Part shown: one piece after another, positions 1 to 5,930 of the stretch | How the letters are laid out: each line of letters begins with the position of its first letter | How positions within the stretch are numbered: position 1 is the first letter of the stretch | Assembly: GCA_030747475.1 (NCBI GenBank) | Contig: JASLKO010000157.1 | Location: 1-6,853 of the forward strand | DNA: 6,853 bases | Origin: Candidatus Thalassarchaeaceae archaeon | GTDB taxonomy: Archaea > Thermoplasmatota > Poseidoniia > Poseidoniales > Thalassarchaeaceae | Direction of reading: 5' to 3' | The notes under the pieces: model-generated | Seen by the model: the letters and a program-made list of their open reading frames with translations, nothing else | What the model was told of the DNA's origin: nothing | Database searches by the model: none | Translations under genes and position numbers: made by a program

Positions 1-1
1 T

Positions 2-949
2 GAGCGCGCTTGGGGACGAGACAAACCACAATGGTACTGTGAAAAAGATAAGCAAACAACTGAAACGAGGATCCAATCCGCAATTTCGGAAGCGAAAGAA
101 GAAGGTGGAATGTTCTTTTCAGGTTCAATGTTTGATGATCCGAGCCCTTCACAAACTACAGATTCAGGGATTTTCGGGAACATGTTTGATACACCATCTG
201 AACCAACCACTGCAATTCAACCAATTTCAACTCCTGAACCCGCACCAACTTGGTCAGGCCAAGCCATACGCGAAGCAAGGCCAACGGCTAACGCACTAGC
301 GACCACACTACCGGATCCAACACCACATGCACTTCGTGAAGAATGCATGCCAGGAGTTGTTGCAGCAGCTCGAATCAGTGCCCCTAAGCCTGAACCAGTG
401 CCAGCACCAACTGAGAACCATAGCCTAGATGAATTCCCTGCCTTAGGCGCCCTGTTGAGAAAAACACCCCAGAAGAGATTGCGAAATGTCACAGCACCAA
501 AGGAGAGCCGATTGGCAAGGTTGGCAAAACGGGGCATGAATGCTTTGACTCGAACAAATGCCAACAAACCTGCTCGTAAAATGGCAAGACCTGTTAAAAT
601 TCAAGGCGACAACTATGCTGAAATTTATGGCGATGAAGATGGATTCTCCGACGGAGAATACCGTGAATTGTCACTGCGTTCAGGTCAAATTCTTCGTTTG
701 AGAGCTGATCAAGATCATCAATCTGAAATTGCCGAGCGTATCAAGAGTCTATCAAAATCATCTGGAGGAACATTGGCTGATAGTGAAGCAGAGGCATTAA
801 TCGAACAGCTCTCTGATGGCGAGAATATTGGACCCATTGTCAGTTTACTCAAGGCCGCAGAATCAAAGCAGTTGTCATTTGGGAAACTTGCGAGCACATC
901 CCCGCCAAAGCAAGAACCTGGGCACCATGGTATCTCTAGGATTGGTTAA
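2..949 (+). CDS. C-terminal part of an unrecognised protein with Pro-rich linker and basic segment (5' end outside window)
   Basis: The frame is open from the first bases of the window to a TAA at 947-949, so the start lies upstream. ATG at 110 is an internal methionine candidate, but the 36 codons before it (including WGRDKPQWYCEKD) read like protein. I do not recognise a family. In window numbering (residue 1 at base 2), residues 1-35 are polar and probably helical. Residues 37-66 hold two similar short motifs, GSMFDDPS and GNMFDTPS. Residues 67-140 are rich in Pro, Ala and Thr and look like a disordered linker. Residues 153-199 are strongly basic with almost no acidic residues. The remainder is acidic and mixed: NYAEIYGDEDGFSDGEY, then probable helices. 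No membrane segment or signal is visible in this part. The basic patch could bind nucleic acid or an acidic partner, which is speculation. It converges on the PfkB-family kinase gene with no spacer. Confidence 0.75.
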   Translation, partial: ERAWGRDKPQWYCEKDKQTTETRIQSAISEAKEEGGMFFSGSMFDDPSPSQTTDSGIFGNMFDTPSEPTTAIQPISTPEPAPTWSGQAIREARPTANALATTLPDPTPHALREECMPGVVAAARISAPKPEPVPAPTENHSLDEFPALGALLRKTPQKRLRNVTAPKESRLARLAKRGMNALTRTNANKPARKMARPVKIQGDNYAEIYGDEDGFSDGEYRELSLRSGQILRLRADQDHQSEIAERIKSLSKSSGGTLADSEAEALIEQLSDGENIGPIVSLLKAAESKQLSFGKLASTSPPKQEPGHHGISRIG

Positions 950-1924
950 TCAATTCAAACCCACCATTCGTCGATAGGTGTCGAGGCGGGCATGATATTC
1001 ACCTCGATCCAATTCCACCAAACCAGCGATGCCAAAATCAGCAATTGTGAATGAAGCTGTCACTGTCGCATGAACGACTGCATTGTGCAATTCATCAAGA
1101 GATGGAATGGTGTTTGTTGATTCCGATAAGAATGTCAGAATTGTGCCTGCAAATGAATCTCCACAACCCGTTGGGTCGACGATTTGTGCGGTTGGGAATG
1201 CGGGCAATGTAAGCATGCCCATATCTGTGAGGACAATGCTTCCATGTTCGCCTTTTTTGATTATCAATATTGATGGACCAGGCCCAGACTCAGAGCCACC
1301 TGTAAGTGCACTACCTTCACGAATTGATTCGCCGGCTCGAATCAAATTCTCATCTTTTGCAATCATTCGAACTTCATTCTCATTCAAAATAGCCAAGTCG
1401 ACACGCCTCAACACACTTGACAGTTCTGGGAATGCTGTGGTAATCCAAAGATTCATCGAATCCATTGCCGTAAACTTAGCCCCTTCACATTGATCTAGGA
1501 CATGTGATTGAATTGAGGGGTGATTGTTTGCGAGAAATAGAACCCTTGGGGCCCACCAAGATACGGGTACTTTAGGTTCATACCCTTCCAATACATTTTG
1601 TTGTGTTTCGATGGTTATCGCTTGATCCATGTCACCCTCATAACGCCCGTGCCAACGGAATGTCCGACCTCCTTCAATCGTTTCAATCCCATCTAGATTC
1701 AGACCTGATTGTCGAAGAGTATCGGAATCGCTTTGGGCAAAATCATCTCCAATTGCACACACCAAGCCGAGTGGAAGTGAACCACTGCTGTCAAGTCTAC
1801 GCTTGGCATGAAATGCTGCGGCAAGACCGGCAAAAGTACCTGAACCACCCAATGAATTGGCCACTTTTCCAGCTTCGGTTTCAAGTTCATCGTAAGCCAA
1901 ACTACCAACGATAACGATGTCCAT
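950..1924 (-). CDS. PfkB-family carbohydrate/nucleoside kinase
   Basis: This 324-residue protein has the usual length and landmarks of the ribokinase/PfkB family, which transfers phosphate from ATP to a sugar or nucleoside hydroxyl in the cytoplasm. Residues 1-12 (MDIVIVGSLAYD) form the first beta strand with the substrate-contacting Asp12. GGSGTFAG at 26-33 is the first family signature region. NENE at 181-184 matches the N-x-x-E metal/phosphate region and KKGEHG at 223-228 precedes the nucleotide site. DPTGCGDSFAG at 250-260 is the second signature, with the GxGD anion hole and catalytic base Asp256. All key residues are present, so an active kinase is expected. The substrate cannot be read from sequence: ribokinase, adenosine kinase-like or sugar kinase roles are all possible. 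It is the last gene of a three-gene minus-strand run, 4 bases after the carboxylase stop, and probably relies on coupled translation. Confidence 0.9.
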   Translation of the reverse strand: MDIVIVGSLAYDELETEAGKVANSLGGSGTFAGLAAAFHAKRRLDSSGSLPLGLVCAIGDDFAQSDSDTLRQSGLNLDGIETIEGGRTFRWHGRYEGDMDQAITIETQQNVLEGYEPKVPVSWWAPRVLFLANNHPSIQSHVLDQCEGAKFTAMDSMNLWITTAFPELSSVLRRVDLAILNENEVRMIAKDENLIRAGESIREGSALTGGSESGPGPSILIIKKGEHGSIVLTDMGMLTLPAFPTAQIVDPTGCGDSFAGTILTFLSESTNTIPSLDELHNAVVHATVTASFTIADFGIAGLVELDRGEYHARLDTYRRMVGLN

Positions 1925-1927
1925 GGT

Positions 1928-1934
1928 ATCACCC
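1928..1934 (-). promoter_or_regulatory. Ribosome binding site of the PfkB-family gene, overlapping the upstream stop codon
   Basis: On the minus strand the junction reads GGGTGATACCATG. GGGTGAT is complementary to the archaeal 16S 3' end (CACCUCC-type) and lies 3 bases before the ATG at 1924-1922. The TGA inside it is the stop codon of the biotin carboxylase gene. A terminating ribosome therefore sits on the start site of the next gene, which suggests translational coupling (inference). Confidence 0.6.
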
Positions 1935-3278
1935 TAGCAAATTGGGATGGTCTTCAAGATATTGAATTGTAACGTCCCGTGCAATAAAATCGGGTTCGTT
2001 TAGAATCGCTTTGTGCAAAGGAATCACGGTTTCGACACCAATAATTGTGGTTTCCTTTAGTGCAGATTTCATTTTTGCAATCGCTTCCTCACGATCATGG
2101 CCCCAAACAATTAGTTTCGCCAATAACGAATCAAAACAGCCGGGCATATCGTATCCGATGTGCGCATGGGTGTCAACTCGGATGCCACGCCCTCCCGGAA
2201 AATGGCAGTCCCACAATTTACCAGGAGATGGGACGAAATTTACTGGATCTTCGGCATTCAATCGACATTGTATGGAATGGCCTGTGAACTCAATTTCTGA
2301 TTGGGTCATTGAGAGTGATTCACCAGCGGCTACGCGTATCCCCATTTTGACCAAGTCAACCCCTGTAATCATCTCTGTAATTGTATGTTCAACCTGAACC
2401 CGAGGGTTGACTTCTAGGAAGTAAAAATCTCCATTTTTATCTCGAAGGAATTCAAATGTTGCCAGCCCGCGGTAACCTACTGAACGCGCACCTTCACAAA
2501 CTCGCGCTCCAATTTCAGAGCGAACTTCGTCTGAAAGCCAAGGACCCTCTTCCAGTAACTTCTGATGGCGGCGCTGGATTGAACAAAATCGCTCCCCGAA
2601 ATGAATCGCATTTTCACCGTCTGCCAGTACTTGAAATTCCACGTGCTGCGCGCCTTCGATGTATTTCTCAACAAATACGCGATTGTCTCCGAATGCGGAT
2701 TTAGCACGGGATTGACAGAGATTCAAGGCGGACTCAAATTCGGTAGAATCGTGGACAATTTGCATACCGATTCCACCGCCACCCGCGGCTGCTTTGATAA
2801 TCACTGGATAACCAATTTGACTCGCAAGCTCCCTTGCCACATTGGCATCATCTATGGCTTCATCACTGCCTTTTGCCACTGGTAAACCAGCGGCTTCCAT
2901 GGCTTTTCTAGCTTCGATTTTATCTCCCAATAATGTGATTACATCTGCATCAGGTCCAATGAAAACGATGTCTTCTTCCTCACACCTTCGCACGAAAGCA
3001 GCATTTTCTGCGAGGAATCCATACCCAGGGTGAATGGCCTCGGCACCAACATCCTTTGCAGCCTGAATGACCGCTTCATAATCAAGGTAAGATTCGAGAG
3101 GATTCGAACGATAATTTGGAATCGCATAATCAGAAAACCGGACCGGCAGAGAGAGGCGATCTTCTCGACCGTGGATGATGCAAACTTCAATCCCAAGTTC
3201 ACGGAGTGCACGACTGATTCGAAGAGCGATTTCACCGCGATTCGCAATCAACACACGCTTGAACATGGATGTTGCCAT
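1929..3278 (-). CDS. accC: Biotin carboxylase subunit of an acyl-CoA (acetyl/propionyl-CoA) carboxylase
   Basis: The protein carboxylates biotin on a carrier protein using ATP and bicarbonate, the first half-reaction of acyl-CoA carboxylases. With ATG at 3278 it has 449 residues, the length of E. coli AccC. ATG at 3266 (MFKRVLIANRGEIALR) is an equally plausible start, and a TTG at 3293 is less likely. Domains: N-terminal fold about 5-115 with HPGYGFLAEN near 83-92; ATP-grasp about 117-325 with IIKAAAGGGGIGM near 160-172; C-terminal domain about 335-445. Catalytic landmarks are present: Lys205, His212, Glu276, FLEVNPRVQVEH at 287-298 (Glu289, Asn291, Arg293) and Arg339 in CRLNAEDP. Unusual points are Ile170 where the Gly loop normally ends in Arg or Lys, and ERFCSIQRR in place of the usual ERDCSxQRR. 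No biotin carrier domain (no AMKM motif) or carboxyltransferase lies nearby. A pyruvate carboxylase A subunit is an alternative identity. Confidence 0.93.
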   Translation of the reverse strand: MATSMFKRVLIANRGEIALRISRALRELGIEVCIIHGREDRLSLPVRFSDYAIPNYRSNPLESYLDYEAVIQAAKDVGAEAIHPGYGFLAENAAFVRRCEEEDIVFIGPDADVITLLGDKIEARKAMEAAGLPVAKGSDEAIDDANVARELASQIGYPVIIKAAAGGGGIGMQIVHDSTEFESALNLCQSRAKSAFGDNRVFVEKYIEGAQHVEFQVLADGENAIHFGERFCSIQRRHQKLLEEGPWLSDEVRSEIGARVCEGARSVGYRGLATFEFLRDKNGDFYFLEVNPRVQVEHTITEMITGVDLVKMGIRVAAGESLSMTQSEIEFTGHSIQCRLNAEDPVNFVPSPGKLWDCHFPGGRGIRVDTHAHIGYDMPGCFDSLLAKLIVWGHDREEAIAKMKSALKETTIIGVETVIPLHKAILNEPDFIARDVTIQYLEDHPNLLG

Positions 3279-3304
3279 TCGCGTGCGGTTCAAAGGCGTG
3301 CCGC

Positions 3305-3323
3305 ATCCGCCCTTAGGGCGGAT
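3305..3323 (-). repeat. Perfect GC-rich hairpin between the reductase and biotin carboxylase genes
   Basis: The sequence ATCCGCCCTTAGGGCGGAT is a perfect inverted repeat: 8-base arms (3305-3312 and 3316-3323) around a 3-base loop. On the minus strand it starts at the base directly after the reductase stop codon (3326-3324) and ends 26 bases before the ATG at 3278. No U-tract follows it, so it does not look like a bacterial-style terminator. It may be an RNA processing or stability element, an attenuator, or a copy of a dispersed palindromic repeat (inference). Confidence 0.7.
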
Positions 3324-4601
3324 TCAGTATACATCTCGCAAGTATCGCTTCTCTTCGCGCATTAGGGTCTGCTCAACGAACTCTTTTGCATCGTCATCGG
3401 AAAGGCCCCCGTGTTCAACACAGATATTGATGAGTGTGGTGTGAACATCTTTGGCCATGTAATTCTTGTCACCACAAACATAGAAGTAACCACCATTGTC
3501 AATCCATTCCCAGATTTCAGCACCATGATTGGCCATCAAATGCTGGACGTAAACTTTCTCTGGACCTTCTCGCGACCAAGCCAAATCGAGTTTATCGATT
3601 GTCCCCTCGTCAACATATGCTGTCATCTCATCGCGATAGAGATATTCGCCAGCTTCAGTCCAGTCTCCAAAGAAAAGCCAATTCCGTCCCTTTGCACCAT
3701 CGGCTTTACGCTGTTGTAGAAACGCTCTGAATGGAGCAATTCCCGTACCCGGTCCAACCATAATCATGTCACAGTTTCCATCTTCTGGAAGAATGAATGA
3801 TCGGGTTGGAGACATGAAGACTCGGACATTATTTGTTCCTTCTGGAACTCGGTCGGCAAGATACCCTGTGGTCAATCCTGTTTTTGCTCGACCCTGCCCT
3901 TCGTATCGAACAATACCAACTGTCAGATGAACGGTTCCTGGTTCAAAATCAGGCGAGGATGCAATCGAGTAAAGGCGTGGTTTTAACCGGTCAATTTGAT
4001 CAACGAATTCCTGGCCTGTAATGCCAAGATGTCCGAAATCATCCAGAACATCGATGTAATCTCTGCCCCATAGGTAATTTTCCATTTCTTTATCATCGGA
4101 CGTCAAGGTGCCCCATAATTCCTCAGCGGGATCAGTACTTGTTGAGCTTGGGCTGTATCCAGTGGGAAAGTCGCCCCCTTCACCTGACCATGCCCAATCC
4201 TCTGTCGACTCACCAGAATCAACGTGATTTCGCACACGTTTGACAATTCGAATTTCAGTGGTGTCTGCTCGATCAAATTTCTCACCAATACTGACGACAA
4301 ATTTCCGATTTAATTGGTGTATTTCGTAATGATTTGATAGCGCATCCTTGAGACTCATCTCACCGGCATGTGTTTCAACAGATTCATCCGGGTTTGCACC
4401 AAGTGCAGCGATTACATCATCAACCAATTCTGGTGAGGTGATCGGAATCACACCAAGTGCGTCTCCAGCTTTGTATTCTAATCCAGAATCACCTAAATCA
4501 AAGACAATATGGCGAGTTTCTTTTTTCGAACCTTCCCCATTGAGAACGAAATTCACAGTGACCGTTGAATCATAGGGGTTTTTTGCACTCCAATCTGCCA
4601 T
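3324..4601 (-). CDS. Stand-alone CysJ/cytochrome P450 reductase-type NADPH:FAD oxidoreductase, without FMN domain
   Basis: This 425-residue protein corresponds to the FAD- and NADPH-binding half of sulfite reductase flavoprotein (CysJ) or cytochrome P450 reductase. It would take a hydride from NADPH onto FAD and pass electrons to an acceptor. It opens with NPYDSTVTVNF and KETRHIVFDLGDSGLEYKAGDALGV at about 8-51, the start of the FAD barrel. RLYSIASS at 209-216 is the FAD-binding RxYS motif, and GLTTGYLADRV at 242-252 contacts the FAD pyrophosphate. GPGTGIAPFRAFLQQR at 283-298 binds NADPH. Ser343-Arg344, Lys349 and Tyr351 match the 2'-phosphate site, favouring NADPH over NADH. CGD at 376-378 is the hydride-transfer cysteine motif, and the chain ends in RYLRDVY with a terminal aromatic Tyr. 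The flavodoxin domain is absent. Residues about 128-165 are a Ser/Gly/Asp-rich stretch in the connecting region. It is the first gene of the minus-strand run; the electron acceptor is unknown. Confidence 0.9.
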   Translation of the reverse strand: MADWSAKNPYDSTVTVNFVLNGEGSKKETRHIVFDLGDSGLEYKAGDALGVIPITSPELVDDVIAALGANPDESVETHAGEMSLKDALSNHYEIHQLNRKFVVSIGEKFDRADTTEIRIVKRVRNHVDSGESTEDWAWSGEGGDFPTGYSPSSTSTDPAEELWGTLTSDDKEMENYLWGRDYIDVLDDFGHLGITGQEFVDQIDRLKPRLYSIASSPDFEPGTVHLTVGIVRYEGQGRAKTGLTTGYLADRVPEGTNNVRVFMSPTRSFILPEDGNCDMIMVGPGTGIAPFRAFLQQRKADGAKGRNWLFFGDWTEAGEYLYRDEMTAYVDEGTIDKLDLAWSREGPEKVYVQHLMANHGAEIWEWIDNGGYFYVCGDKNYMAKDVHTTLINICVEHGGLSDDDAKEFVEQTLMREEKRYLRDVY

Positions 4602-4757
4602 ACAATCGCCATCGCACCCCTACGGCAGGGGATGTTGACGGCGCTTCGTCTTTCATATTTCAACCAAAGGGGTCGGGCACCAGACAATATTTCTATTCGG
4701 AAAGTTGTAGGATAAACTTGACTTGTATTGAATGCTGCGCTTTACTGAGGCGGAACA
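4602..4757. promoter_or_regulatory. Divergent intergenic region, presumed promoters for both flanking genes
   Basis: The reductase gene leaves to the left and the hydrolase gene to the right, so both promoters should lie in these 156 bases. On the minus strand AAATATGAAA (4660-4651) is a weak TATA-like candidate about 50-60 bases before the reductase ATG. On the plus strand, AT-rich stretches at 4709-4719 and 4723-4731 are weak TATA-like candidates. GAGG at 4747-4750, 7 bases before ATG 4758, is a possible ribosome binding site for the hydrolase. None of these elements matches its consensus well. Confidence 0.5.
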
Positions 4758-5483
4758 ATGGTCGAGATAACCTTCCTTGGAACCGGCAATGCATTTTGCC
4801 CCAGTGGTAGATTGCATTCCCTTGTTCTCATCGATGGTAACATGCTGGTGGATGCACCACCAACCGTAATCCCACAATTGCGCCAGCATGGGATTTCTCC
4901 AGCCGAAATTACAGATCTTTTTGTCACACATTGGCATGGGGACCACACATTTGGGTTGCCTTTTCTGTTGCTTGAACGAAAATGGATATCCGATCGCAGT
5001 GGTGAAAAAAAATTGACCATTCATTCCCATACTGGAGGAGAAGAAAGAATTACTCAACTGTGTGATTTGGCCTATCCCGGATCCCTCAATGAATTGAATT
5101 GGGTGACGTATAACAATCAATCAGGTATTGTGAATGGTTGGAATTTTGAGCGCTTTGAAGTGTGTCATGACCCTGCTACAGAACCCCACGGTTATCGATT
5201 TGAAAAGGACAATTTTATTCTCGTTCATTGTGGAGATTCTGGACCTTGTGAAAATATTGAACGGCTTGCGGATGAAGCTGATGTAATGATTGTCGAACTC
5301 GGTATACCCGATTATGTTGAAAGCCCGTATCACTACACTCCTTCACGACTGAGAAAATTGGCCCTGGAAAATCCAAAAACTACGTTCTTAGCCACACATA
5401 ACTTTTCAGAAATGGGAGTTACTTCTGAATTGCCTGGAAATGTTATTGAGGCATCAGATGGAGATACATACTCGTTTAATTGA
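4758..5483 (+). CDS. RNase Z-like metallo-beta-lactamase-fold hydrolase
   Basis: The 241-residue protein has the metallo-beta-lactamase fold and most RNase Z landmarks. It begins MVEITFLGTGNAFCPSGR, the typical first strand and loop. HWHGDH at 58-63 is the HxHxDH zinc motif. His137 in the CHDPATEPHGYRF region (136-148), Asp160 in CGDSGP and His214 in ATHNF supply the remaining predicted metal ligands for a two-zinc site. RNase Z enzymes remove the 3' trailer from tRNA precursors, but bacterial and archaeal forms are usually near 300 residues. They carry a flexible arm (exosite) and a HEAT-type motif after the bridging Asp; here the equivalent stretch reads MIVELGIPDY, without that His. It may therefore be an RNase Z paralogue with another phosphodiester or ester substrate. 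ATG at 4758 is chosen because the fold begins immediately after it and GAGG precedes it by 7 bases. It stands alone in its orientation before the gap. Confidence 0.85.
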   Translation: MVEITFLGTGNAFCPSGRLHSLVLIDGNMLVDAPPTVIPQLRQHGISPAEITDLFVTHWHGDHTFGLPFLLLERKWISDRSGEKKLTIHSHTGGEERITQLCDLAYPGSLNELNWVTYNNQSGIVNGWNFERFEVCHDPATEPHGYRFEKDNFILVHCGDSGPCENIERLADEADVMIVELGIPDYVESPYHYTPSRLRKLALENPKTTFLATHNFSEMGVTSELPGNVIEASDGDTYSFN

Positions 5484-5676
5484 AATTATTATCGGATGAA
5501 AAATATCTAAATTTTGAGATAAAAATAGGTACATAATCTCACATTATGCCCAGATTGCAATTGAAGATTCACCATTACAACAATTTCCAAAGCCAGATCA
5601 TATCCTGCAAAAATCTCGGCTGGTTTTGATTTGAAAATGTGAACATAGGTGAATTTGATTTTATCAATTACATCAA

Positions 5677-5686
5677 GACAATTGTC
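5677..5686. repeat. 10-base perfect palindrome GACAATTGTC
   Basis: GACAATTGTC is self-complementary. It overlaps a second CAATTG copy, giving ACAATTGTCAATTGT at 5678-5692. It lies in the AT-rich half of the gap before the initiator gene and may be a protein-binding site; chance occurrence is also possible. Confidence 0.45.
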
Positions 5687-5698
5687 AATTGTATTCTA

Positions 5699-5708
5699 AT
5701 TCCGGAAT
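5699..5708. repeat. 10-base perfect palindrome ATTCCGGAAT
   Basis: ATTCCGGAAT is self-complementary and its centre lies 22 bases, about two helical turns, from the centre of the palindrome at 5677-5686. It is a candidate operator half of a dyad cluster (inference). Confidence 0.45.
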
Positions 5709-5734
5709 CGGGTGTATGGATGGCAATAAAATGT

Positions 5735-5750
5735 TAATATCGGGATATTA
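5735..5750. repeat. 7-base inverted repeat with 2-base spacer, TAATATC-GG-GATATTA
   Basis: The arms at 5735-5741 and 5744-5750 are perfectly complementary. The left arm overlaps TTAATAT (5734-5740), centred 27 bases before ATG 5764. That is the usual distance of an archaeal TATA box from the start site of a leaderless transcript. The dyad could therefore be an operator over a promoter for the short frame at 5764, which is inference. Confidence 0.5.
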
Positions 5751-5763
5751 TAGCCAAAAATTG

Positions 5764-5832
5764 ATGGTCTCAACTCGTGCTGAATTTGCCAAGGAATCTC
5801 GAACATCGTGCAGGACTTGCAATCATCCTTAA
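5764..5832 (+). pseudogene. Truncated PARP-type zinc-finger remnant (first half of the finger only)
   Basis: From ATG 5764 the frame encodes 22 residues ending at TAA 5830-5832. Residues 5-19, RAEFAKESRTSCRTC, match the start of the PARP/DNA-ligase III zinc finger, known from family knowledge as R-x-E-[YF]-A-K-x-x-R-[AT]-S-C-x-x-C. The finger normally continues with a K-G-x-[LV]-R-[IF]-G-like strand and an H-x-x-C pair about 30 residues later. Neither appears in any of the three plus frames before 5930, so the zinc site is incomplete. The frame is open upstream to 5659, with further ATGs at 5716 and 5731, but only the part from 5764 looks like protein, and GC content rises there. It is most simply a gene decayed by truncation. 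A chance match or a sequencing error at the stop are alternatives, though an error would not restore the second half. Confidence 0.45.
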
Positions 5833-5930
5833 TTACCCCACACGGACTCGCGAAGTTCCCTGTTGAGTTGTAGAGTCTGAGTGTTTGCACACAGTAGTCA
5901 AAGCCAAGGGATGCGTGGAAGTGTTATAAA

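Larger units (their letters stand above)
5484..5930. other. 447-base gap without an intact gene, upstream of orc1/cdc6
   Basis: No intact recognisable protein or RNA gene lies here. By hand count, 5484-5760 is about 31% GC and 5761-5930 about 46%, so composition steps up near 5760. The AT-rich part holds three perfect dyads (5677-5686, 5699-5708, 5735-5750) and a weak RNA stem (5589-5596 with 5620-5627, one G-U pair). The GC-richer part holds the zinc-finger-like remnant at 5764-5832. A gap before an archaeal initiator gene is a common origin location, but I saw no canonical origin recognition box with its G-run. A minus-strand frame (5695 down to 5507) is open for 62 codons but has no good start and resembles nothing I know. 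Confidence 0.6.

Noticed and set aside
217..567. 116-codon minus-strand frame within the left-end gene
   Set aside because: It mirrors the Pro/Ala-rich coding strand and has no recognisable motif; the plus-strand frame is longer and open to the window edge.
4653..5120. 155-codon open frame on the minus strand across the divergent promoter and the hydrolase N-terminus
   Set aside because: It lies antisense to the HxHxDH-bearing hydrolase and shows no domain; its Cys/Trp/Met-rich composition is that of a shadow frame.
5589..5627. Possible terminator or RNA stem (AAAGCCAG with CTGGTTTT) followed by T residues
   Set aside because: The loop is 23 bases, one pair is G-U, and it lies over 100 bases from the hydrolase stop; too weak to call.
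5546..5629. 27-codon plus-strand frame after the hydrolase gene
   Set aside because: No ribosome binding site, no promoter at the right distance and no resemblance to a known peptide.
5507..5695. Minus-strand frame open for 62 codons in the AT-rich gap
   Set aside because: No convincing start codon near its 5' end and no recognisable family; an open frame of this length can occur by chance. A decayed gene cannot be excluded.
5696..5890. 64-codon minus-strand frame with three Cys residues
   Set aside because: It is antisense to the zinc-finger-like frame, and its cysteines do not form a zinc-binding pattern.
5764..5930. tRNA, 5S rRNA or other structured RNA in the GC-richer part of the gap
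   Set aside because: No T-loop GTTCRA context, cloverleaf pairing or known RNA core could be found on either strand.
5831..5930. Canonical archaeal origin recognition boxes before orc1/cdc6
   Set aside because: TACCCCACACGG and CAAAGCCAAGGG contain short C or G runs but lack the TTCCA-x-TGGAAA dyad of known boxes.
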